A stretch of 64,000 nt of DNA. Origin: Thermoleophilia bacterium. Its GTDB lineage: Bacteria > Actinomycetota > Thermoleophilia > Gaiellales > Gaiellaceae. Numbering within the stretch: the stretch's first letter is position 1; the number at the start of each line of letters is the position of its first letter. This document shows positions 46,367-55,086 of this stretch, one piece after another. Location of the stretch: assembly GCA_025936995.1 (NCBI GenBank), contig JAICSH010000003.1, forward strand, positions 1-64,000, written 5' to 3'. The notes under the pieces were generated by a model. It did not search any database, was not told where the DNA came from, and worked only from the letters and a program-made list of their open reading frames with translations. The translations under genes were made by a program, and so were the position numbers.

Positions 46367-48999
46367 ACGGCCGGCTCGACGACGGCGACGTTGGGGGCCC
46401 GAACCGGGAGCTCGGCGCGGACGACCGTGCCGCGCCCCGGCGGGCTCTCCACGAGCAGCTCGCCGTCGAGCGCATCAAGCCGGTCCCGGAGCCCCCGCAA
46501 ACCCGACCCCCGCTCTGCGTCGGCGCCGCCCAATCCGTCGTCGACGATCTCGACGACGATCTGGCCTTCCTCGCACTCGACCCGGACCGCGGCGGAGCAC
46601 GCGCCGGCGTGCTTGACGATGTTGGCGAGCGCCTCCGAGACCGTGTAGTAGGCGGCCGTCTCGACCGGCTCGGGCAGCCGCTCCGGCAGGTCGAGCCCGA
46701 GCTCGACGTCGACCGGCGCCCGCGCTGCCAGGACCTCGAGCGCCGGCCCGAGGCCGCGCTCCGTCAGGACGGCCGGGTGGAGGCCCTGCGCGAGCTCCCG
46801 GAGCTCTGTCAGCGCTTCGGCGAGCTCCTCGGACAGCGCCACGAGAACGGCCTCGGCCTCGTCCGGCGACGTGCGCAGCTTCGCCCGGGCGAGACGCAAC
46901 CCGACCGACGCGGCGACGAGCCGCTGCTGCGCGCCGTCGTGGAGGTTGCGCTCGAGGCGGCGGCGCTCGGTGTCGCTCGCCTCGACGATGCGGAGTCGCG
47001 ACGCCTCCAGCTCCTCACGGGCCTGCGCGCTCGCGACGGCCAGCGCGACGAGCTCGGCGAACGCCTGCAAGCGGTGCTTCGTCTCGGACGGCAGGACCTC
47101 GTCCTGCCGCAGTGCGACGACGAGGGCGCCCCAGGTGACGCCCGCGACGATGATCGGCACTCCGACGCTGCCGCGGAACCCGAGTGCCCGCAGGGCGGCG
47201 GCCCCTTCGCCCGTCAGCTTGTGGTAGTCGGATCGCGCCGGCGCGCCGGTCCGCAGCACCTGAAGCGCTGTTCCCTCCTCGATCGCGACGACGTTGCCGA
47301 GCTCGAACTGCGCCGTCAGGCCGCCGAACTTCCCGACGATCGTCGACGTCCCCTCGTTCTCGAACCGGTGCAGGACGCCGGTCCGCAGGCCGAGCAGCCG
47401 GCAGACCTCCTCGGTCACGATCTGGAAGACCTGCTCCGGCTGCGCGTCACCGGCGACGAACGTCGCGACACGCCGTAGCGCGGCCTGCTCCTCGGCGAGC
47501 CGCCGCAGCTCCGCGTCCGCCCGGCGCTTCTCGGTGAAGTCGCGGACGATCGACACGACCTCGTCCGCCCCGCTCGGCACGATCCGCGCCTCTCTCCAGT
47601 GGGCCTCGTCGTGGATGTTCAGCTCGTACTCGATCACCTGAATGCTTCCGCTCTCGAGCGCCCGGTCGATGCCGGCGAGGAAGGTGCGGGCGAGCTCGTC
47701 CGGGACCACGTCACGGATGTTTTCCCCCGTGAATTCGTGCTGGCGGAAGAGGTGAGCCGTGTCGGCGTCGGGGCGGGCGTCGAGGTACGTGCCGTCGCGT
47801 GCGTAGCGGATGATCGTGTCTGGGACCGCGTCCAGCAGGGCGCGGGTTTGCTGCTCTGCGAGCCCCACATTCAGGAGCGCGCGCTCGTTCGCGAGCGCGA
47901 ATCCCGCGGCGGCGTTCACGGCGTCCAGCAGCTCCGGGCGGAGCCGGAGCGAGCGATCGTGCACGAGCATCCCGACCGGCTCGTCCTGGTGACGGATCTC
48001 CGTCGCGACCTCCCACTTGCTCCGGACGGGAAGCTCGAGCGGAGCACCGGAGCCGTCGACGTAGCCCCCGTCGGGCGCGGGCCTGCCCAGCCGGAGCATC
48101 GGATCGCCGAGCGCGCGCCGCAGCGCCTCCTCGAGGTCGCCCGTCTGCGCGGGATCGCGGAGCTCGAGCAGCAGCTCCCCGACCGCGCCCCGCGAGAGGC
48201 GACCCTGCACGAGCGTGGCGAGAAAGGCGGCGGGCAGCGCGAGGGCGGCGAGCAGAGCCAGTCCGAAGCCGAGCAGGCCGGCCTTCGACGAGAGCGGGGC
48301 GAGCACCAGCCCGAGCGAGAACAGCAGCAGCGCGACGACCCCTCCGATCACCACCGGGCGGTACTGACGCCGGGCGGCCGGGGTGGCCACGCGGGAACGG
48401 CGCGTCAGCACGACGACCACGATCAGCGAGAGCGCCATGGCGATCCCGGCCTCGAGCTCGTAGAGGCCGGTCGCCAGCGCCGACTGCGAGTCGATGAGCA
48501 CCAGATTGCGCGGATGATCGGTGTGGTACCGGGTCAGCGGGTCGCAGATCACCGCCAGCGCCTGCACCACGATGACGTCGACGTATGCGGCGACGAGCAC
48601 CCGCCGGCCGATGACGCCGAGACGGCCGCTCGGGTACGCGAGCGGCGCGTGCACGAGCACCGCGAAGACGACGTTCGACCCGAGCACTCCGATCGTGTAC
48701 GCGGCGGCGCCGTTCGCTTCGTGGAGGACGCTGACCAGAGAGGCGAGCCCGACCGCCGCGAGCAGCAGGCCGAAGTTCGCATACGGACGCAGCCGCAGCG
48801 CGGCCAGCCCCGACCCGACGAAGGTCAGGCAGACGAGCGCAGCCAGCACGGACTGGAGGACCGGGTTCGGCGCGATTCGGCTGACGGAGATGACGTACAC
48901 GGCTCCGCTCGTCGCCGCAGCGGTGAGCAGGGACAGCGCCGCGCTCGTCGTCCGGAGACCGAATGCGGGTCCGGCCCGGGCGCGCACCGCGGCGCTCAT
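46363..48999 (-). CDS. NarL-type sensor histidine kinase (multi-TM, PAS, GAF, HisKA_3)
   Basis: ERRRLERNLHDGAQQRLVAASVGLRLA H-box; YYTVSEALANIVKHA N-box; GSGLRGLRDRLDALDG. Confidence 0.92.
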   Translation of the reverse strand: MSAAVRARAGPAFGLRTTSAALSLLTAAATSGAVYVISVSRIAPNPVLQSVLAALVCLTFVGSGLAALRLRPYANFGLLLAAVGLASLVSVLHEANGAAAYTIGVLGSNVVFAVLVHAPLAYPSGRLGVIGRRVLVAAYVDVIVVQALAVICDPLTRYHTDHPRNLVLIDSQSALATGLYELEAGIAMALSLIVVVVLTRRSRVATPAARRQYRPVVIGGVVALLLFSLGLVLAPLSSKAGLLGFGLALLAALALPAAFLATLVQGRLSRGAVGELLLELRDPAQTGDLEEALRRALGDPMLRLGRPAPDGGYVDGSGAPLELPVRSKWEVATEIRHQDEPVGMLVHDRSLRLRPELLDAVNAAAGFALANERALLNVGLAEQQTRALLDAVPDTIIRYARDGTYLDARPDADTAHLFRQHEFTGENIRDVVPDELARTFLAGIDRALESGSIQVIEYELNIHDEAHWREARIVPSGADEVVSIVRDFTEKRRADAELRRLAEEQAALRRVATFVAGDAQPEQVFQIVTEEVCRLLGLRTGVLHRFENEGTSTIVGKFGGLTAQFELGNVVAIEEGTALQVLRTGAPARSDYHKLTGEGAAALRALGFRGSVGVPIIVAGVTWGALVVALRQDEVLPSETKHRLQAFAELVALAVASAQAREELEASRLRIVEASDTERRRLERNLHDGAQQRLVAASVGLRLARAKLRTSPDEAEAVLVALSEELAEALTELRELAQGLHPAVLTERGLGPALEVLAARAPVDVELGLDLPERLPEPVETAAYYTVSEALANIVKHAGACSAAVRVECEEGQIVVEIVDDGLGGADAERGSGLRGLRDRLDALDGELLVESPPGRGTVVRAELPVRAPNVAVVEPAV

Positions 49000-49406
49000 C
49001 CGATCAGCCTCTCCAGGTCGACGCCCGACAGGTCGCCCTTCGTGACGAAGCCGATCGCGCCGCTCTGCTCGACGAGCGTCCCGTAGCAGGAGCGGTCCCT
49101 GCTCGAGACGAGGAGGATCTGCAGCTTCGGATCCCCTGCGAGCATCCGCTCGGCGACCGCGAAGCCGTCGATGTCCGGAAGCTGAATGTCGAGCAGGACG
49201 TACTCGGGCTCGAGCTCGGCCGCGAGGGCGACGGCCGAGCTGCCGTCGGCCGCCTCCCCCACCACGTCGTAGCCCTCCGACTCGAGCAATTTTCGGGCAC
49301 AGCTGCGGAAGCTCGCGTGATCGTCGACGACGAGTACACGCCGGCCGTTCCGAGCTTGCTCACCAAGCTGCGACTGCTCCGCGTTCACCGAGCCCCCTCC
49401 CGGCAC
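48996..49406 (-). CDS. Stand-alone receiver-domain response regulator
   Basis: RVLVVDDHASFRSCARKLLESEGYDVVGEAADG...YVLLDIQLPDIDG; no output domain. Confidence 0.9.
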   Translation of the reverse strand: MPGGGSVNAEQSQLGEQARNGRRVLVVDDHASFRSCARKLLESEGYDVVGEAADGSSAVALAAELEPEYVLLDIQLPDIDGFAVAERMLAGDPKLQILLVSSRDRSCYGTLVEQSGAIGFVTKGDLSGVDLERLIG

Positions 49407-49407
49407 A

Positions 49408-51630
49408 TTAGTCGGACTCCAGCGCCGGTGCGGCGTCCGGGGCGCGCTCGCGTCGTGGCCGGGTCCTCCCGCCGTCGCGGTCGAGATGCGGCAGCCACTC
49501 GAGCCAGCGCGGCAGGTACCAGTTCCACTCGCCGAGCAGCTTCATCACCGCCGGCAGCAGCACGGCCCGCACGACCGTCGAGTCGATGAGGATCGCCGCC
49601 GCCAGCCCGAAGCCCATCTGCTTGATGTCGAGCGTGCGCAGGGTGATGAAGATCGCGAACACCGCGACCATCACGACCGCCGCGCTCGTGACCGTGCCGG
49701 CGGTGCGCCGGATCCCGGTCGCGACCGCCTCCTCGGTCGGCATCCCGCCGTCGACGAGCTCCTTGATCCGGCTGAGGATGAACACGTGGTAGTCCATCGA
49801 GAGGCCGAACAGGACCACGAACATGAACAGCGGCAGCCACGACGTGATCGCGCCGTTCGAGTGGAAGCCGAGGATCCCCTCCGCCCAGCTGTGCTGGAAG
49901 ACGAGCACCATCAGCCCGTAGGCGGCCCCGACCGAGAGCAGGTTCAGCAGCACCGCCTTGATCGGGATCACGATCGACCGGAACGTCACGAGCAGGAGCA
50001 GGAAGCAGAGCGCGAGCACGAACGCGAACACGAGCGGCGCGTGGCTCTTCATCTGCTCGTTGAAGTCGTGCGTTCCCGCGGTCTCGCCCGTGACGGCCGT
50101 GTCCACCCCGTCCACCGCGCCGAGCGTCGAGGGGATGACCTGCTGCCGGAGCGTCCGGAGCGCGGCGGCCGACTCCCCGTTGGTGCCGTTGCCCTGGAGC
50201 GAGACCGAGACGGTCTCGACCGTATGCGCCGGATTGACCTCGGTGGAGATCGGCTCGAACATCTGCCCGGTCGCGAGGGCGCGCGAGTCGAAGCGCGAGA
50301 TCGCCTGCTGCACCTGCGGGGAGCTCACGTCGGGCGCGGCGACGACGATCTTCGCCGGCGTCTGCGCCCCGGGGAACGCCCGCTGGATCGCCTCGTACGT
50401 GCGGACGATCGGAAGCGACCTCGGGAGGTCGGTGAAGCTCGGCAGCTCCGTGTGGAGCGTCAGCGCCGGCACCGCGAGCGCGACCAGGGCTCCACCCGAG
50501 AGGACGGCCGCCAGCGCAGGACGGCTGAGGACGCGGTCGAGCACGAAGCTCCACACCCTCGACTCACCGACGGCACGGCGGCCGAGCAACGGGATCTTGC
50601 CCTTGTCGACCCTGTGCCCCAGCTTCGCGAGCAGCGCGGGCAGGATCGAGAGCGACCCGATCAGCGCCACCGCGACCATGAGCATCGCGCCGACCGCGAT
50701 CGACGTGAAGACCGCGTTGCCGGTGAACAGCATCCCGGCCATCGCGATCAGCACCGTGAGGCCCGAGATGAAGACCGCGTGCCCGGAGGTGCCGGCCGCG
50801 TTCAGCAACGCCTCGCGCGGCGCATGGCCGCGTTCGCGCTCCTCGCGCTCGCGGCGGAGGTAGAAGAGCGAGTAGTCGACGCCGACGGCCATCCCGATCA
50901 GCAGGATCACCGACTGCGTCGCGTCGCCCGCCGCGACCACGTGGCTCGTCAATGCAGAGAGCCCGATCGTCGCGAGCACGCCCGAGAAGGCGAGCAGGAC
51001 GGGCAGGCCCGCCGCGACGAGCGCGCCGAAGGCCACGATGAGGATCACGAGCGTCACGGGCACCGAGGAGTACTCGGCCCGCTTGAAGTCCTTGCTCAGC
51101 GTGTCGTTGAGCTCGTGCGTCGAGCTCGCGAAGCCGAACTCGGCCACGGTGAAGCCCTTGTGTCGCGCCTGGACACCGGCGACCGCGTCGAGCACCGGCT
51201 GGATCTTCTCGTCCGCCTTGTCCTGGTCGCCCGCGATCTCGAACTGGACGAGCGCCGAGCGCCGGTCCTTCGAGAGCTGGCCCGCGTTGCCCGCCGTGAG
51301 CGGCGAGCGGACGCGCCGCACCTGAGGCAGCCCCGACACGGTGCGGACGACATCGCCGACGGCGGACCGGAAGGCGGGACTGCCGGCGGTCTGCGTCGAC
51401 GACTGGACGAGAACGCTCTCACCGGCCCGGTCGGTGAAGCCGGCGTTCTTGAGCATCTGCTCGGCCTTCCGCGTTCCTCCGGCCGCGGTGTCCGCCTGCT
51501 TCAGCATGCGCGTGCCCGCGACCGAGCCGAGCGCGATCGCGACGACAGAGAAGGCGAGCCACGCCGACACGGCCGTCTTCCAGTGCGCCGCGCTCCACCT
51601 CCCGGCGCGCGCGGCGAAGTTGCCATTCAT
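49408..51630 (-). CDS. MMPL/RND-family membrane transporter
   Basis: Two-fold RND architecture; GMAVGVDYSLFYLRREREE and FGLSMDYHVFILSRIKE motifs. Confidence 0.93.
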   Translation of the reverse strand: MNGNFAARAGRWSAAHWKTAVSAWLAFSVVAIALGSVAGTRMLKQADTAAGGTRKAEQMLKNAGFTDRAGESVLVQSSTQTAGSPAFRSAVGDVVRTVSGLPQVRRVRSPLTAGNAGQLSKDRRSALVQFEIAGDQDKADEKIQPVLDAVAGVQARHKGFTVAEFGFASSTHELNDTLSKDFKRAEYSSVPVTLVILIVAFGALVAAGLPVLLAFSGVLATIGLSALTSHVVAAGDATQSVILLIGMAVGVDYSLFYLRREREERERGHAPREALLNAAGTSGHAVFISGLTVLIAMAGMLFTGNAVFTSIAVGAMLMVAVALIGSLSILPALLAKLGHRVDKGKIPLLGRRAVGESRVWSFVLDRVLSRPALAAVLSGGALVALAVPALTLHTELPSFTDLPRSLPIVRTYEAIQRAFPGAQTPAKIVVAAPDVSSPQVQQAISRFDSRALATGQMFEPISTEVNPAHTVETVSVSLQGNGTNGESAAALRTLRQQVIPSTLGAVDGVDTAVTGETAGTHDFNEQMKSHAPLVFAFVLALCFLLLLVTFRSIVIPIKAVLLNLLSVGAAYGLMVLVFQHSWAEGILGFHSNGAITSWLPLFMFVVLFGLSMDYHVFILSRIKELVDGGMPTEEAVATGIRRTAGTVTSAAVVMVAVFAIFITLRTLDIKQMGFGLAAAILIDSTVVRAVLLPAVMKLLGEWNWYLPRWLEWLPHLDRDGGRTRPRRERAPDAAPALESD

Positions 51631-51716
51631 CGTGCCTCCTCACCTGTGGTTCTCATCAGCGGTTCAGGCTGCCTGGAGATCGGTGACCCGCCAAGCGGGC
51701 GCCCCGGCATGTCGTG

Positions 51717-51732
51717 GTGCGGGAAACCGCAC
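51717..51732 (-). promoter_or_regulatory. Operator copy (e): GTGCGGGAAACCGCAC
   Basis: Perfect GTGCGG/CCGCAC arms 87 bp upstream of the MMPL start. Confidence 0.55.
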
Positions 51733-51738
51733 TTTTGG

Positions 51739-52494
51739 CTACCGGAGCGGAAGAGCCACGCCGGCCTGTGGCCGGCGCAGCCGGCGGGACAAGCCTGCGC
51801 CCGCAAAGGCGCCGTCGACCTCGGCTCGCGACTCCGTGAAGTGCTCCCAACCCTCGAAGTGCAGGGGAACGATCGTCGCGCCGGGCATCGCGCGCGCGAG
51901 CTCGACGGCCCCGGCTGCGGTGAACGTGAGGGCCTCCGGACCGGCCGCGGCGACCCGTGCCGCGCCGAGGTTCAGGATCGCGACCCGGACCCGAAACCTC
52001 CGCGCGACCTCGGCGACGCCCTCGAACCAGACGGTGTCGCCGGAGACGTAGACGACGTCTTCCTCCTCGGGGAGGGAGACGACGAAGCCGATGACCGGCC
52101 CGCGGTCACCGCCGGCCGGGCCGTGCCTCGCGGGAGTCGCGGTGACCCGCGCAAACCCGGCTGGGGTGTCGAGGTCGACGTGCTCCCACGGCTCGAGGCC
52201 TCGCGCATCGCCGAGCCGCGTCGCTCCGTCGCGGGTCGTGATCACGCAGCCCGCCCGCGGAAGCAGCGCGCGGCCCTCGTGATCGAGGTTGTCGAAATGA
52301 TGGTCGTGGCTCAGTAACACGGCGTCGAGACGGGCCAGCTTCTCGGGGGCGACCGCCGGCGACTGCGTCTTGCGGAGGGTGTAGCCCGGCGGCTCGTACG
52401 TCGTGCCGGCGGGATCGAACGTCGGATCGGTGAGGAGCCGACGCCCCCGCCACTCGAGCAGCGCCGTCGGCCCGCCGACGTAGGTCAACTCCAT
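51739..52494 (-). CDS. Metallo-beta-lactamase-fold hydrolase
   Basis: LTYVGGPTALLEWRGRRLLTDPTFD, LLSHDHHFDNLD, VVYVSGDTVWFEG. Confidence 0.9.
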   Translation of the reverse strand: MELTYVGGPTALLEWRGRRLLTDPTFDPAGTTYEPPGYTLRKTQSPAVAPEKLARLDAVLLSHDHHFDNLDHEGRALLPRAGCVITTRDGATRLGDARGLEPWEHVDLDTPAGFARVTATPARHGPAGGDRGPVIGFVVSLPEEEDVVYVSGDTVWFEGVAEVARRFRVRVAILNLGAARVAAAGPEALTFTAAGAVELARAMPGATIVPLHFEGWEHFTESRAEVDGAFAGAGLSRRLRRPQAGVALPLR

Positions 52495-52513
52495 CCGTCC
52501 TCTTCCTCCTGCG

Positions 52514-52753
52514 TCACGCTGCGCGGGTCAACGCTCGAGCATCGCGCCGCCGGCTGTAGCCGTACGGATGATTGAACGCCTCCAGGGCGTCTGCAGGATC
52601 GACCGCGAAATGGAAGCCGGTGTCCGTCCGCTCGTCCTCCACGCACACGAAGACCGAGCCGGTGCGCGTGCTCCACAGCAGCGTCACCTCCAGACCGTTC
52701 GCCGCGCGATGATCGAGCTCGCGCAGTCCCGAAGAATTGATCTCAGCGTGCAT
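52514..52753 (-). CDS. Small conserved protein (HPYxY family), paralog of 38903-39112
   Basis: LRELDHRAANGLEVTLLWSTRTGSVFVCVEDERTDTGFHFAVDPADALEAFNHPYGYSRRRD. Confidence 0.7.
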   Translation of the reverse strand: MHAEINSSGLRELDHRAANGLEVTLLWSTRTGSVFVCVEDERTDTGFHFAVDPADALEAFNHPYGYSRRRDARALTRAA

Positions 52754-52835
52754 CCCCCGCCTCCTGGTCACTGGTTCGCGTGTGAGCGTGCCAGCCGCCG
52801 CTGCCCGCGCCAATGGGGGTGCCCGGCTTTCGGGG

Positions 52836-52851
52836 GTGCGGCTTTCCCGAC
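52836..52851 (-). promoter_or_regulatory. Operator copy (d): GTGCGGCTTTCCCGAC (degenerate right arm)
   Basis: 83 bp upstream of the 52753 start and 74 bp upstream of the divergent cupin. Confidence 0.4.
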
Positions 52852-52924
52852 CCTCGCCTCGGCCGCCGGAACCGGTCAGGCTAAGACGGATCATGCAACG
52901 AGTCCTCTGGGAAGGGGGAGTTCG

Positions 52925-53284
52925 ATGACCGAAGCGAAGAAGGTCGACCTCGCCGCCGCGCTCGGCACGTTCACGGAGGCGTGGTCGCCCCGGATCGTCG
53001 CCCGCTACAACGAGAACAAGGTCTTCCTGGCGAAGGCGAAGGGTGACTTCGTCTGGCACTCGCACCCCGACACCGACGACTTCTTCTTCGTCATCGAGGG
53101 ACGTTTGACGATCCAGCTGCGCGACCGCGACGTCGAGCTCGGGCCGGGCGAGCTGTTCGTCGTGCCGCGCGGCGTGGAGCACCGCCCGCGGTCGACCGAG
53201 GGCGCGTCGGTCCTGCTCATCGAGCCGGAAGGGACGCCGAACACGGGCGACCCGGACACCGCCGCGGCCGAGGTGGAGCTCTAG
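52925..53284 (+). CDS. Cupin-domain protein
   Basis: FVWHSHPDTDDFFFVIEGRLTIQLRDRDVELGPGELFVVPRGVEHRP. Confidence 0.92.
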   Translation: MTEAKKVDLAAALGTFTEAWSPRIVARYNENKVFLAKAKGDFVWHSHPDTDDFFFVIEGRLTIQLRDRDVELGPGELFVVPRGVEHRPRSTEGASVLLIEPEGTPNTGDPDTAAAEVEL

Positions 53285-53298
53285 CCGCGACCGAGGTA

Positions 53299-53383
53299 TG
53301 CCGGGGGCGGGACTTGAACCCGCACGGCCCGAGGGCCACCCGATTTTAAGTCGGGCGCGTCTGACCAGTTCCGCCACCCCGGC
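53299..53383 (-). tRNA. tRNA-Leu (TAA)
   Basis: GCCGGGGTGGCGGAACTGG...CCCGACTTAAAATCGGG, variable arm GTGGCCCTCGGGCCGT, T-loop GGTTCAAGTCC, matching acceptor stem; CCA not encoded. Confidence 0.95.
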
Positions 53384-53431
53384 CGCCTGAGCGTACTTGC
53401 GGACTGCCTCGACGGATACCCTGTCCAGCCG

Positions 53432-54085
53432 ATGGCGCTCGCCGCGATGTCGACGTCGATCCGCGACACGATCTACGCCTTCTCCGGGCTCGGAGTCGCC
53501 GGCCAGGTGCTCGTGGGCCTGCTCCTTCTCCTCGGCCTGCTCGCGGCTCTCGGCGTTCGGGCGCCGCTCGACGGCATTCGCAACCGGCTCTGGGGCTACG
53601 AGCTGTGGGGCGGGTTCGTCGTCGCCGCGCTCGCGACCGGCGGGAGCCTCTTCTATTCGCAGATCGCGAACTTCACGCCGTGCGAGCTGTGCTGGTTCCA
53701 GCGCATCTGCATGTACCCGCTCTCGATCCTCCTGCTGGTGATCGCCTGGCACGGCGACAACCGGGCGGCCCGGTACCTCCTGCCGCTCCCGGTCGTCGGC
53801 GCCGGCGTGTCGATCTACCACATGCTGATCGGCTACGGCGCGATCAAGGAGCCCTCGGGCTGCTTCGTCGGGGCGCCGGCGGGATGCGGCTTCAACTGGC
53901 TCGCAAACCCGCGAGCCGACGCCTCGTTCGGCTATCTGCAGATCGAGACGATCGCGCTGACCGGCTTCCTGCTTCTCATCGGATTCTTGGTCCTGGCGAT
54001 GGCCGGGGAAGCCGAAGCGACCGACTCGACCGCTACCCTTCGGGCGCATGCCGAGCGGGAAGAGGGCCAGACAGCAGAGGCGTGA
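53432..54085 (+). CDS. Disulfide bond formation protein DsbB-like
   Basis: FTPCELCWFQRICMYPLSILL; second Cys pair GCFVGAPAGCGFNW. Confidence 0.92.
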   Translation: MALAAMSTSIRDTIYAFSGLGVAGQVLVGLLLLLGLLAALGVRAPLDGIRNRLWGYELWGGFVVAALATGGSLFYSQIANFTPCELCWFQRICMYPLSILLLVIAWHGDNRAARYLLPLPVVGAGVSIYHMLIGYGAIKEPSGCFVGAPAGCGFNWLANPRADASFGYLQIETIALTGFLLLIGFLVLAMAGEAEATDSTATLRAHAEREEGQTAEA

Positions 54086-54920
54086 GGCAGCGACGGCGGT
54101 ACGCACGCCGCCGCCGGTGCGCTCGAAGGGGGTCGGGGGAGTCCGGCCCCGCCAGGCGTCCCCACGCGCGCTCGCGATCGCCGGTGGAGTCGCGCTCATC
54201 GCCATCGTCGCGATCGTGCTCGGCGTCGTCCTCGGCAGCGGCGGAAGCGGCGGCGGCTCCGGGGTCGTCACGAAGTCGGACATCCAGGGCCTCCCCGCGG
54301 TCGGGAGCCAGACCGACGCCGTCGCCCTCCAGGGCGCAGCCGAGGCGAACAACCTCTTCAAGGGAATCCCGCAGACCGGACTCGTGCTCGGCAAGCCCTC
54401 GGCGCCCGTCGAGATGCTGATGTTCATCGACGTCCAGTGCCCGATCTGCCGGGACTACGAGGTCAGCAGCCTGCCGACGATCGTCCAGAAGTACATCCGC
54501 AACGGGAAAGTGCAGCTCCACGTGCAGCCCTGGGCCTTCCTCGGCCCGCAGTCGTTCACGGGACGGCTCGGCGTGATCGCGGCTACCTTCCAGAACAAGG
54601 GCTACGAGTACGCGAAGGTGCTCTACGACAACCAGGGCGCCGAGGAAAGCGGCTGGCTGGACGGCAAGGAGATGGCCGCCATCGCAGCCAGCGTCACCGG
54701 CCTCGACCTCGCCAGATGGCAGAAGGACGCCAACGGCTCCGCCGCGAAGCAGATCGAGCACGCGGCCGACAGGCTCGCGACCACGTACAAGGTCAGCGGA
54801 ACGCCGACGGTGTTCATCGGCAAGACGGGCGGACAGCTCCACGACATCGTCGCCCAGGGCCTCGCGCCGACCCTCCAGGACACCGAGCAGGCGCTCGACG
54901 CGCAGCTCGCCGGCGCGTAG
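54048..54920 (+). CDS. DsbA-like thiol-disulfide oxidoreductase, membrane anchored
   Basis: MFIDVQCPICRDYE CPIC motif; VSGTPTVFIG cis-Pro; N-terminal TM. Confidence 0.92.
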   Translation: MPSGKRARQQRREAATAVRTPPPVRSKGVGGVRPRQASPRALAIAGGVALIAIVAIVLGVVLGSGGSGGGSGVVTKSDIQGLPAVGSQTDAVALQGAAEANNLFKGIPQTGLVLGKPSAPVEMLMFIDVQCPICRDYEVSSLPTIVQKYIRNGKVQLHVQPWAFLGPQSFTGRLGVIAATFQNKGYEYAKVLYDNQGAEESGWLDGKEMAAIAASVTGLDLARWQKDANGSAAKQIEHAADRLATTYKVSGTPTVFIGKTGGQLHDIVAQGLAPTLQDTEQALDAQLAGA

Positions 54921-55086
54921 CAACACACCCGCGCGCGAAAGTGCGCAAAGAGCGCGCTTTTCCTGCTTGACCACCGGCGGCACGTCCGAGTAGGCTCTCC
55001 GAGCCGGTTCCGATGGACTTACGGGTTCGTTGGGGCCGGCATTTTCGTGGTCCGTCCGACCCGGTCTCTAGGGTTCTGCGCCCCGA

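Noticed and set aside
49486-52317. 943-aa plus-strand ORF
   Set aside because: Shadow frame opposite MMPL transporter and MBL-fold genes; no recognisable domain.
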